Positions 1-8,018 of a stretch of 33,108 nucleotides of DNA are shown here, in pieces. The stretch is from Bacteroides rodentium JCM 16496. Its GTDB lineage: Bacteria; Bacteroidota; Bacteroidia; Bacteroidales; Bacteroidaceae. Location: the NCBI RefSeq assembly GCF_000614125.1, contig NZ_BAKJ01000046.1, forward strand, positions 1 to 33,108. The letters run 5' to 3'. The notes beneath the pieces are model-generated. The model saw nothing but the letters and a program-made list of their open reading frames with translations. It did not search any database and was not told the DNA's origin. The translations under genes were made by a program, and so were the position numbers. How positions within the stretch are numbered: position 1 is the stretch's first letter; every line of letters starts with the position of its first letter.

Positions 1-68
1 GACTTTAGGTGAAATATTTAGAATATTGATAATGAGTGTGTTTTCTCCTTTCTTTTTTTGACTGTTTA

Positions 69-245
69 TTAATTCCTATTTCTTATTAATAATGGCTCAA
101 GCTTATCTGCTATCATGCGATAGGCTTCCAGAGTGATATGTAATCGGTCTTTTAGATAGAGTTCTTCTCTAAGTTTGCCATTAGTTCCATACATCATAGA
201 AGTAATATCAAGAAGAGTGACGTTGGAACTGTTAAAAGAGAAAAA
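69..245 (-). pseudogene. C-terminal relic of an SGNH/GDSL hydrolase
   Basis: Reading the minus strand, an open frame of about 59 codons runs from just after a TGA at 246-248 to a TAA at 69-71. It contains VTLLDITSMMYGTNGKL, then YLKDRLHITLEAYRMIADKL and ends EPLLIRNRN. This aligns by eye with the C-terminus of the intact SGNH hydrolase at 1172-1849 (VTYVDITSCLYDKNGALPEKFY, DRLHPS, IIEPYL), including the DxxH block that carries the catalytic Asp and His. No start codon, serine block (GDS) or Asn block is present, because the alpha/beta-hydrolase gene lies directly upstream. It is therefore probably the tail of a third esterase left after a deletion. Translation as a functional protein is unlikely. 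Confidence 0.7.
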
Positions 246-316
246 TCATTTCATATTCTTCATGTTATTAAATTGTGTAATTTATGGTAAAAATCTTTCT
301 GTTGATTTGCATTATA

Positions 317-1132
317 TCACTGTTTTGCGGGAGTATTTAATATCCGTTTTATCTGTTGGTGCAATATATAGAAAGCAGGTTCACCCATAGGACCATGCCC
401 ATGCCCGCCGATTTCATAAAGATAAGTGTCTTCATGCCCGACAAGTTTCATCATCCGCCACATGTAAGCGTTTTCCTCATAACGTCCCAAAAGCTCTAAC
501 TCCCGATCACCGGTTATAAGTATCAAGGGGGGGGCATCTTTTCTGACATGAAATAATGGGGCGAATTCATCGATAGTAGGTTGTAGATTATCAATACCAT
601 TCATTTTACGATAGGAAAAATGACTAATGACTTGGCCGCTAAAGGGAATCAGACCTGCAAGGGAATCTGCATCTATACTGTACTCTTTTAACCATTTTTT
701 GTCTAATCCAATCATTGCAGTGAGGTAGCCGCCTGCCGAATGGCCGGAAACAAATATTTTCTTTTTGTTTCCTCCGTATTTTTCTACTTCTTTAAAAGTC
801 CAGGCTATGGCTGCTGCCGCATCGCCTAAACATTCCGAGATTGTTACTTTGGGAAGTAAACGGTAGTTTACAGCTATCACTATCATGCCACTTTTCTTTA
901 ATTTGGTTGGAATGGACTTATTGCCACTAGTCAATCCTCCTCCATGAAACCATATTACAGTTGGGCAATCCTTTAGATTTTCAGGATAATAGATGTCTAA
1001 CTTGCACCGTTCTTGAGCATATGCATCTTGCGATGTTGCATAGGTTAAATTTTCAATTGTCTTGTAGACGGTTTCCTGAGCGTTGGTAAAGGTGCATATG
1101 AGAACGCTCAAACATAAAAGTATTCTTTTCAT
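317..1132 (-). CDS. Secreted alpha/beta-hydrolase esterase
   Basis: 271 aa with a signal peptide (about residues 1-18, ending FTNA before QE), so it acts in the periplasm or outside the cell. The oxyanion-hole motif HGGG is at residues 63-66 and the nucleophile elbow GHSAGG puts the catalytic serine at 132. D209 (ITGDRE) and a His near 244-246 (GGHGHG) complete a plausible triad. This layout is that of the hormone-sensitive-lipase/BD-FAE-like esterase group, which includes deacetylases and feruloyl-type esterases of glycans; the substrate cannot be read from sequence. It is the last intact gene of the susC-led operon, 39 bases after the preceding esterase, implying removal of ester groups from the imported glycan. 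An uninterrupted run of eight C/G (527-534) lies in the frame (APPL) but does not break it. Confidence 0.85.
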   Translation of the reverse strand: MKRILLCLSVLICTFTNAQETVYKTIENLTYATSQDAYAQERCKLDIYYPENLKDCPTVIWFHGGGLTSGNKSIPTKLKKSGMIVIAVNYRLLPKVTISECLGDAAAAIAWTFKEVEKYGGNKKKIFVSGHSAGGYLTAMIGLDKKWLKEYSIDADSLAGLIPFSGQVISHFSYRKMNGIDNLQPTIDEFAPLFHVRKDAPPLILITGDRELELLGRYEENAYMWRMMKLVGHEDTYLYEIGGHGHGPMGEPAFYILHQQIKRILNTPAKQ

Positions 1133-1171
1133 TTTAATAAATAAAATATTGTATGTGATTATTAATCAGGG

Positions 1172-1849
1172 TTATTTGTTATTAATGAGATAAGGTTCTA
1201 TTATTTTGGCAAATTCTTTATAAGCAAGTACGCTGGGATGAAGCCTGTCACTAATATAGAACTTTTCAGGTAAAGCTCCATTCTTGTCATATAGACATGA
1301 TGTTATATCAACGTAGGTAACTTGGTGGCTGTCTTTGAAGTAGTCTTGTATCAGTTTGTTCACCTCTCTTTCCTTTGGAATCCAGTCGGGCATAGAAGGG
1401 GATGGATGAAAAGAAAGGAGAATAACCGGAACGCCAGGAAGATGAATATCCAATAAACGGCAGAAGCACTTAATGTCTTCGAAAACACGTTCGATGGATA
1501 CGCCATTATAAAGATCATTCGCACCGCATAACAACACTATCTGTGCCGGTTTGTAGGCTACTACCAGGCGTTGATAGTGGTATAAATAGTCGCTGATCCA
1601 TGAACCGCCATATGCACGATTTAAAACCCTATGATTGGGGAAATAACTGCCGGTATTTTTCCACATGCCCAATGAGGAACTGCCGATAAAAAGAATGCTT
1701 CCTGGTTTAGGAAAATCTTTCTCATCCATGCTGTAATAATTGTCCAGCTGTTCTTTATAGGCGTTTGCTCTGAAATACAAAGAATCTTGAGCGTTTGCTA
1801 TGCTATACACAAACAGCAGAAAATAAATGATTGATATATTCTTTTTCAT
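1172..1849 (-). CDS. Secreted SGNH/GDSL-family esterase
   Basis: 225 aa with an N-terminal signal peptide (cleavage likely after SIANA, residue 20). The four SGNH blocks can be seen: FIGSSS (block I, nucleophile probably S58), AYGGS (block II Gly, about 81-82), GAND (block III Asn, N111) and DRLHPS (block V, D201 and H204). Proteins of this family hydrolyse acyl, often acetyl, esters on carbohydrates. The gene is 68 bases downstream of another SGNH gene in the same operon and resembles the relic at 69-245, suggesting local duplication of esterases. The natural substrate is unknown. Fold and secretion are well supported; the role in glycan de-esterification is inferred from the SusC/SusD context. 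Confidence 0.85.
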   Translation of the reverse strand: MKKNISIIYFLLFVYSIANAQDSLYFRANAYKEQLDNYYSMDEKDFPKPGSILFIGSSSLGMWKNTGSYFPNHRVLNRAYGGSWISDYLYHYQRLVVAYKPAQIVLLCGANDLYNGVSIERVFEDIKCFCRLLDIHLPGVPVILLSFHPSPSMPDWIPKEREVNKLIQDYFKDSHQVTYVDITSCLYDKNGALPEKFYISDRLHPSVLAYKEFAKIIEPYLINNK

Positions 1850-1917
1850 TCTCTTTAGCTTTTTGTAAATATTGGTAGCTCATCTAAGAATCTTCCAATG
1901 TTATTATTCTGTTCTTT

Positions 1918-2703
1918 TTAAAAGAAGTTGTTACGAATCTCTTTAGCAATGTAACGTCCTATCAATCGTTGCCCTTCTATATCCGGATGTACTCCATCCT
2001 TTAGATAGCGCCCACGGGTGTTGGAATTTTCGAAAAACTGACTAATACCGCTTTCGCCGTAACAATCAATAACCTGAACGGATAAAGCTTGACTGACTTG
2101 GCGCAACACTTCATTTCGTTTCCGATGCATTTCATTTTTTGCCTTGTCCCCGGTCTGTATAGGCAACCATACGAATACACGGCATTCCGGGAAGTTCTCA
2201 AGTATAGTTTGAATTGCCCATCTTGCCCCTCCTGCCATGGTCGTCACATTAACATCGTCCAGCGTTCTTGCTGATAATGCTTCTGCAACTCCATCAAGTT
2301 TTGTATCATTTGAGCCCATTGCAAAAACGAAAACATCGGGTGCAGGATAAACACCGTCCTTTACTTCTGAGATAAATTTCTGAATATGTACTTTGGATAC
2401 ATTATTATGTCTCATTTGCAATTCTTTCTTATCTTTTGTAGGCTTCCATCCATCTGAAATTCCGGCAAAGTTGTCACTGTTGTAATCTTGTGTATCAGGA
2501 TGGCATGCAAAGGTAGACGAACCAACTGCAACATTATGGTGTGATGCAAATCCCAATAAATCGACTACGGTCTTTGACCATTGGTTGCCAGAGGTAGTGC
2601 TGCTGCCATCACAACCAAAGTTCAATTTGCTAAAATTTGTTGTTTGTGCTTGGACTATCAGGCATAGTCCCCATCCTAACATTAGAAATATAATTCTTTT
2701 CAT
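1918..2703 (-). CDS. Secreted SGNH/GDSL-family hydrolase
   Basis: 261 aa with a signal peptide (MKRIIFLMLGWGLCLIVQAQ). Block I is the variant GCDGSSTTSG (about residues 30-39) where the canonical GDS is replaced by DGSS, so the nucleophile is probably S34 or S35. Block III is MGSND with N132, and block V is DGVHP with D236 and H239. Sequence around the blocks differs clearly from the 225-aa SGNH gene downstream, so the two are not recent duplicates and may remove different ester groups. It begins 13 bases after the susD stop, indicating one transcript with susC and susD. Function as a carbohydrate esterase is inferred from family and context. Confidence 0.82.
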   Translation of the reverse strand: MKRIIFLMLGWGLCLIVQAQTTNFSKLNFGCDGSSTTSGNQWSKTVVDLLGFASHHNVAVGSSTFACHPDTQDYNSDNFAGISDGWKPTKDKKELQMRHNNVSKVHIQKFISEVKDGVYPAPDVFVFAMGSNDTKLDGVAEALSARTLDDVNVTTMAGGARWAIQTILENFPECRVFVWLPIQTGDKAKNEMHRKRNEVLRQVSQALSVQVIDCYGESGISQFFENSNTRGRYLKDGVHPDIEGQRLIGRYIAKEIRNNFF

Positions 2704-2715
2704 GTTTTGTTTCTC

Positions 2716-4385
2716 TTAATAACCGTAATTATTAGCTCCTATTAATTTGTTCTCAGCAATTTCTGCAGTCGGAATTGCATATAGTAAGTTCTTTTTTGAG
2801 CGAATGGTAGAGCGGTTGGCTGAGCCGCAGACAATGAATTGTGTGTCGTTCATAACGTCTAAATATAGTCCCCACCGTAAAAGGTCAAATTTCCTATTGA
2901 ATTCTTGGCAAAATTCCAAAGCACGTTCTTTCAGGACTAAACTTCTTGCCTCTATCTTATCGGTCACCTTATTTGTATATAGGGTTGTAGCTTTTGCCCG
3001 TTTTCTTATGACATCAATATCTTTCATTGCAGCTGTTATATCCCCCAATTCTACTTCTGCTTCAGCTCTGAGCAGGAATGCTTCTGCATAGCGAATTAAA
3101 ATTACATCTTGTTCTGATTGTGACGCTTCTTTCTGTTTAAAGAAGGTTGGATTAGAGATATCACCTTTATACCATTTAGTCAGACATGGCACTCCGTATT
3201 TATATTCCGCGTTAAAATCAGGAACAAAAGCTTTTAGATTGTCCGGTAGACTCTCTGCATTATATTCGTCCGAGAGAGAGGGAAAAGAAACCCATTTTGT
3301 GGAGGTGTAGCTTGTTAGGAAGTAATGCCATACACCGTGCACAATACGGTCATCCTCTTTGTCAAATTGGGTATATAGATTAGGGGCCATATATATCCAT
3401 GCGCCACTGCCACCGTAAGGAGCCGGAGTGTAATAGCTATGTAAACCTGATGTTTGAAAGTCTACGTCACTTACACTGGTTGCTCCCCATACAAATTCTT
3501 TGTTTTTCCTATTGTTACCACCCCAAAGGTTTAGATACCCTTCTACTAAATCAAAATCAACACCTCTTCGTGCAATGACCATGTCGCAAAGCTCTTTTGC
3601 ACGTTGATAACACTGCTGGGCATCTATGTTTTCAGCTCCTTCAACTGCATTGCAGGTATATTTTTTATCCACTCCCTTGATATCTACAATTATTTCTGTA
3701 TTTCCTTTGCAGGTTAATGCGCTGGAACCCATAGTGCAATATACGCGTGCCAATAATAGTGCTGCAGCAGTTTTATCTGCATGCCCCCAAGCGCCGACAT
3801 TGCTTCTGATGTATAATACATGTATTCTAAGCAAGTTTCCAGGTCATTGACAATTGTGTTGTAGACTGCTTCTACGGAAGCTCTGGGACAATCTGTCTCT
3901 GCTTCCGAAGATAATCTCAATGGGACGGCACCATACATTCTTACCAGATGGAAATAAGCGAATGCCCGTAGAAAAAGCGTTTCATCATACAACTGCCTGA
4001 CAGCGGATTCTGTCTGATAAGAATCTGTAGATTCCAGAGCTTCTTTAGCTTTGTTTGCCCGACTGATCATTCTATAAAAGACACTCCACAAATCATTGTT
4101 TGTATTATAGGCATAGTGTCCGGTGATATCGCCGCTACCTGCAGAACTGAGTACCCAAGCTGGAGCCCCACAATGATCGTTGTCGTAGTCCATCCAGGCC
4201 ATATACGTCTGTTCCATACACCAGTTATCCCAAAAAGTTGCATAGATACCGGTTACTAGTTGTTCTGCTCCTTCTTCAGTCTGACCTAATTTCTCTGATG
4301 TGATAGAATAAGGGGTTTCTTCCAATGAACAGCTTGTTGCAAATGCTGCCATCGAGCATATCATTATCAATAGTATTTTCTTCAT
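2716..4385 (-). CDS. SusD-family glycan-binding lipoprotein (frame interrupted)
   Basis: Full span equals 556 aa if one missing base is restored. The N-terminus MKKILLIMICSMAAFATSC carries a lipobox, so the product is a lipoprotein that caps the SusC transporter on the outer surface and binds the glycan. The upstream piece reads to 3714 and the downstream piece is open from 3834; they join at 3794-3795, where one extra G on the coding strand (TCGG to TCGGG) gives MSGAWGHADKTAAALLLARVY, the usual SusD helical segment. The C-terminal RagB/SusD domain includes LIRYAEAFLLRAEAEVELG and ends NNYGY. It lies 16 bases after susC in the order typical of these pairs. The interruption is more likely a sequence error than a real mutation. 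Confidence 0.88.
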
Positions 4386-4401
4386 GATTCGTTTTTATTA
4401 A

Positions 4402-7400
4402 TTAAAAAATAACATTAAGTCCCAAAGTAAAGCTTCTCTGCTGGGGATAGGCTCCAGAATCAATACCCCTTAAAGAAGGCGTGGAGCCAAAAGAATTAAC
4501 CTCAGGGTCATATCCGCGGTATTTGGTGAAGGTCAACAAGTTATTGGCAACCACGTTGAACCGTACGCTATTTATGAACTGAAATGGTTTTCTAATTGTA
4601 TATCCTATGGATAGAGTGCGTAATTTTAAATAAGAGCCGTCTTCTAGATATAATCTGGAAAAACGAATGTCACGTCCTGAATAATTGAATATCTTAGGGG
4701 CAATTCCGCTATTGGGATTTATGCTCCATGATTGTTCATATACGTAGTATGGAACGTTCTGGGTCTGTCCCAGGTTATAAAAACGTAATGAGTTCATATT
4801 GAATACGTCATTTCCTTCCACACCCTGAAAAAGAATGCTGAAATCGAAATTCTTCCAGGTCAGGTCCATATTGAATCCATAAAAATACTTGGGATTTGCA
4901 TCTCCAATCCATGTTTGATCCTGGTCTGTGATAAAACCGTCTTCATCAAGATCTTTATATTTAAGTTCACCGATCCAGTCTCTACGAATTATTTCTTCTG
5001 TAGCCGCATCAGAACCGTTCACTGTGTAATCTGGATATTGGGTTTGGAATTGCTTACTATTAATGACTTCCTCGCGTGAGTTCCAGATACCGTCTGTGAC
5101 AAAACCATAAAATGAACCGATAGAATGACCATCAGCAATAGCATACGGGCGCAAGCTGTTATAGATAGAGTTGGGGAACATCGGGTCTTTGCCAAAATCG
5201 CAAATCTCATTCTTGTTAAATGATATGTTGCCACCGAATGACAATGAAAAGTCTTTGTTTTGAATTGCTCTTACATTTAAGCTGGCTTCAAGTCCGCGAT
5301 TGATAACAGAACCGCTATTGGAAAGTATCTGTAAGATGCCGGTGCTTGGGGGAACTTGCTTGTATTGCAACAGATCCGTGGTCTTTTTATAATAATAATC
5401 TACTTCCAATGATATCCGCTTTAATATATCCAATTCAATGCCTGCATCATGCTGCCAAGTAGTTTCCCATGTTAAATCCTTATTTCCTGGATTATATACA
5501 TTCGTTGCATATCCATTTTCAACCGATGTGCCGAATGGATAATTGGCTGCAGCCATAATGGCAAAAGTTTGGTAAGAGCTGATGGCCTGGTTGCCGGAAG
5601 CTCCGTAGCTATAGCGAAGTTTTATATTATCAAAGATATGAGATACTCCTTTCATGAATTTCTCTTCTGACAGCCGATATGAGAAGCCGACAGAGGGGAA
5701 AAAGGCTGCGCGCTTGCCTTTGGCAAATTTACTGGAGACGTCATCACGTGCGGTAAAAGTCAGATAATATTTGCCTGCATAATTATAGGCAAGCCGTCCG
5801 ATCAGTGAAAATAAACGTGAGTCCCCCTTGCCAGAGGTGGCTGATAGCATCTCACTTGCATCTTGAAGCAGCCAACCATTGGTAGCATCCGTACCGAAGC
5901 CTTGTACTGTAACTACTTTGTTATAGTTGCTGGACGCTTCCCAGGAGGTTCCTGCGGTTGCGCTTACATTATGTTTACCCCAAGTTTGGTTGAACATTAA
6001 CAAATTGTCGAACACCAATGATGACCGCCAATTATCTCCACCGTATGATTTTCCGTTCACATATTTACCTTCGGCCATAGTTCTCGGCCAGTATTTATTG
6101 GCATCATTATGAGTATAGTTATATCCAAGAACAGTTCTGAAAATCAAGCCTTTTGTTAGCGTTATATTTAAATAGTTGGAAGTCCTAAAAGATATGTTTC
6201 GATTCTCGTTCAACGCATCAGCGTATCGAGTAGGCACTGCTACCATGCTATATTCATTATCCAAATCGTCTTGGGTTTGTGTTGCTGGATAAGTCAATGC
6301 TGAGCGGATAATGCCTTCCGTTCCGTTATTTTGGTTGTTTGTAGCAGTCTTGACAATACTTGAATTTGCAAATGAACCCGATATGGATGTACCTACTTTC
6401 AGCCAATCTTTCACTTGTCTATTCAAGTTTAGCTTTATGGTATAGCGTGTATAGTCCGAACCTTCAACGATACCTTCTTGGTTCAGATATCCTCCACTTA
6501 TAGCATAATCGTATCCTTTGGTCTGTCCTGCAATATTTAAGTTGAGGTCATGTGTCACTCCTGTACGGAAAATCTGATCTTGCCAATAGTACGGATCGTT
6601 ACTGAAGTCGTCAGGTCCTTGCAAATAAGTGCCTTCTGCATTCTCAACTCCGGGGAAAGGCAGGTCGGTTTGTTCCCAAGGGAAATTGGAAACTTCTTGG
6701 GTGTTGATGTAAGATTGATTCCTGTATGTTGCATAATCACGTGCTCCAAGTACCTTTATCTTTTTCACAGGATTGCTAATTGTTGTTTTATATGAAAATG
6801 AAATTTGGTCTTTAACATCTAGTCCGGTACCGCTTTTGGTGGTAATCAGGACTACGCCGTTGGCACCGCGAGAACCGTAAATGGCTGTTGACGAGGCATC
6901 CTTCAAGATTTCAATAGATGCGATGTCGCTAGGATTAAGCGAGGACAAGGCATTATTGTAAGTGGGCGAGCTCGAGTCAAAATTGATTGTGTCATCATTG
7001 CTGTCTGCGATGGGTACTCCGTCGATTACATACAAAGGTTCAGTAGAACCTTGAAATGAATTTGTACCTCGAATCTGGATGCTGATTCCTCCACCGGGAG
7101 CTCCATCGTTTGAAACCACGTTCACACCGGTCAGGCGCCCTTGTAGCCCCTTTTCTAGACTTACTGGGGAACTTTTTAGTAAATCTCCACTTTTTACTTG
7201 TGCCACAGCCCCGGTAAGATCGCTTTTTTTTACATAGCCATAACCAACGACAACTACTTCATCCAGCGTTTTGCTATCTTCATGCAAAACAATTTTCATA
7301 TTTACAGTTGCCTTTACTGTTTGTTGCAAGAATCCGATGTAAGATATCGTCAGTGGAGTTCCTATTGGACAATTCAGTATAAACTGACCGTTGATATCGG

Positions 7401-7599
7401 TAATTGTACCATTACTGGTGCCTTTCTGTAATATATTGGCTCCAATTATGGGTTCTCCATTCTGGTCAACCACTACTCCTGCTATTTTTTGTTTTTGTTG
7501 TACTGTTTCTACAGTATGGGAGGAAGTTGCCCACGACAAAGAAGGACTTCCGCAGAATAAAAGAGTTATAAAAACTCCTGCCATGAATACATTCTTCAT
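4402..7599 (-). CDS. SusC-family TonB-dependent outer-membrane transporter
   Basis: 1065 aa from the ATG at 7599. An ATG at 7686 is in frame but adds 29 residues before an evident signal peptide (MKNVFMAGVFITLLFCG...WATSS), so the later start is preferred. Order of parts: signal peptide, carboxypeptidase-D-like regulatory domain (IAGVVVDQNGEPIIGANI ... SYIGF), a stretch resembling the SusC TonB-box region (LDEVVVVGYGYVKKSDLTGA), plug domain with NPSDIASIEILKDASSTAIYGSRGANGVVLITTK, then a long beta-barrel ending FTLGLNVIF with a terminal phenylalanine. It imports oligosaccharides across the outer membrane using TonB energy and works with the SusD lipoprotein encoded next. It is the first gene of the minus-strand operon and diverges from the HTCS regulator. 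The frame is intact over 3.2 kb. Confidence 0.96.
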   Translation of the reverse strand: MKNVFMAGVFITLLFCGSPSLSWATSSHTVETVQQKQKIAGVVVDQNGEPIIGANILQKGTSNGTITDINGQFILNCPIGTPLTISYIGFLQQTVKATVNMKIVLHEDSKTLDEVVVVGYGYVKKSDLTGAVAQVKSGDLLKSSPVSLEKGLQGRLTGVNVVSNDGAPGGGISIQIRGTNSFQGSTEPLYVIDGVPIADSNDDTINFDSSSPTYNNALSSLNPSDIASIEILKDASSTAIYGSRGANGVVLITTKSGTGLDVKDQISFSYKTTISNPVKKIKVLGARDYATYRNQSYINTQEVSNFPWEQTDLPFPGVENAEGTYLQGPDDFSNDPYYWQDQIFRTGVTHDLNLNIAGQTKGYDYAISGGYLNQEGIVEGSDYTRYTIKLNLNRQVKDWLKVGTSISGSFANSSIVKTATNNQNNGTEGIIRSALTYPATQTQDDLDNEYSMVAVPTRYADALNENRNISFRTSNYLNITLTKGLIFRTVLGYNYTHNDANKYWPRTMAEGKYVNGKSYGGDNWRSSLVFDNLLMFNQTWGKHNVSATAGTSWEASSNYNKVVTVQGFGTDATNGWLLQDASEMLSATSGKGDSRLFSLIGRLAYNYAGKYYLTFTARDDVSSKFAKGKRAAFFPSVGFSYRLSEEKFMKGVSHIFDNIKLRYSYGASGNQAISSYQTFAIMAAANYPFGTSVENGYATNVYNPGNKDLTWETTWQHDAGIELDILKRISLEVDYYYKKTTDLLQYKQVPPSTGILQILSNSGSVINRGLEASLNVRAIQNKDFSLSFGGNISFNKNEICDFGKDPMFPNSIYNSLRPYAIADGHSIGSFYGFVTDGIWNSREEVINSKQFQTQYPDYTVNGSDAATEEIIRRDWIGELKYKDLDEDGFITDQDQTWIGDANPKYFYGFNMDLTWKNFDFSILFQGVEGNDVFNMNSLRFYNLGQTQNVPYYVYEQSWSINPNSGIAPKIFNYSGRDIRFSRLYLEDGSYLKLRTLSIGYTIRKPFQFINSVRFNVVANNLLTFTKYRGYDPEVNSFGSTPSLRGIDSGAYPQQRSFTLGLNVIF

Positions 7600-7760
7600 A
7601 TTTCTCAGATAATTTATTAGATTTATAAAGTTATTAAAAGTAAAACGTTGTTGTTTTAAAGAGAGTAAAATCTCTTTTTGCTCCATATCCTATCCATTCT
7701 CCATAACTAAAATCAATTTAAAGGTTGACACTCCATTTTATTTTTCGTAGCTCAAAACAC

Positions 7761-7794
7761 TGGCGGGTATTGTTACCAACCTTTATACCCGCCA
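7761..7794. repeat. Perfect 10-bp inverted repeat in the susC leader
   Basis: TGGCGGGTAT at 7761-7770 is matched by ATACCCGCCA at 7785-7794 with a 14-base loop. It lies about 160 bases upstream of the susC start and, if the minus-strand promoter at 7848-7855 is used, within the untranslated leader, where it could form a stable RNA hairpin. No T-tract follows in the minus direction, so a simple terminator is unlikely. The TACCC core also occurs in both direct repeats at 7911-7950, so a protein-binding role is possible. Confidence 0.6.
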
Positions 7795-7847
7795 CATGTT
7801 TGAATCTAAGAAAAACAGCACGAATTACAAATCCGCCGTTCTGTGGA

Positions 7848-7855
7848 CAAAAGTA
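7848..7855 (-). promoter_or_regulatory. Candidate -7 promoter element for susC operon
   Basis: On the minus strand the octamer reads TACTTTTG, matching the Bacteroidota -7 consensus TAnnTTTG. Transcription would start near 7841 and leave a leader of about 240 bases before the susC ATG at 7599. No good -33 TTTG was seen at the usual spacing, which fits a promoter needing an activator. Confidence 0.45.
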
Positions 7856-7910
7856 AGGAAACAATAACCTGAAGTACTCCTAATTTGTTTCTCAGTCTGT
7901 CCGGTTCGTA

Positions 7911-7950
7911 TTTTTACCCAAACGGGAAGCGTTTTTACCCAAATGGGAAG
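7911..7950. promoter_or_regulatory. Two 19-bp direct repeats, candidate HTCS operator
   Basis: TTTTTACCCAAACGGGAAG (7911-7929) and TTTTTACCCAAATGGGAAG (7932-7950) differ at one base and are offset by 21 bp, two helical turns. Each also contains an imperfect dyad (CCC-n4-GGG). They lie just upstream of the putative HTCS -7 box (7983) and 56 bp from the putative susC -7 box, on the far side from the start. AraC-family DNA-binding domains commonly bind direct repeats spaced by two turns, and the adjacent HTCS has such a domain. Binding is inferred; the repeat itself is plain in the sequence. Confidence 0.7.
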
Positions 7951-7982
7951 TAGTTGTACTGTATGTATTTAAAGCAATTTCC

Positions 7983-7990
7983 TATCTTTG
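7983..7990 (+). promoter_or_regulatory. Candidate -7 promoter element for the HTCS gene
   Basis: TATCTTTG fits TAnnTTTG and ends 28 bases before the ATG at 8019, giving a short leader. A -33 TTTG is not evident at normal spacing. The pair of 19-bp repeats ends 32 bases upstream of it, in the position expected for an activator or autoregulator. Confidence 0.55.
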
Positions 7991-8018
7991 CATACAAACA
8001 TATTCATCTTATTACCAT

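Noticed and set aside
175..390. Plus-strand open frame of 71 codons near the left edge
   Set aside because: It lies opposite the SGNH relic and the end of the esterase gene and has no signal, domain or sensible start context.
4402..7686. susC start at the ATG at 7686
   Set aside because: It would place 29 polar residues before a clear signal peptide; the ATG at 7599 starts exactly at that peptide.
7600..8018. A small gene or sigma/anti-sigma pair in the susC-HTCS gap
   Set aside because: No open frame with a plausible start or known motif on either strand; the gap holds promoters, a hairpin and the direct repeats.
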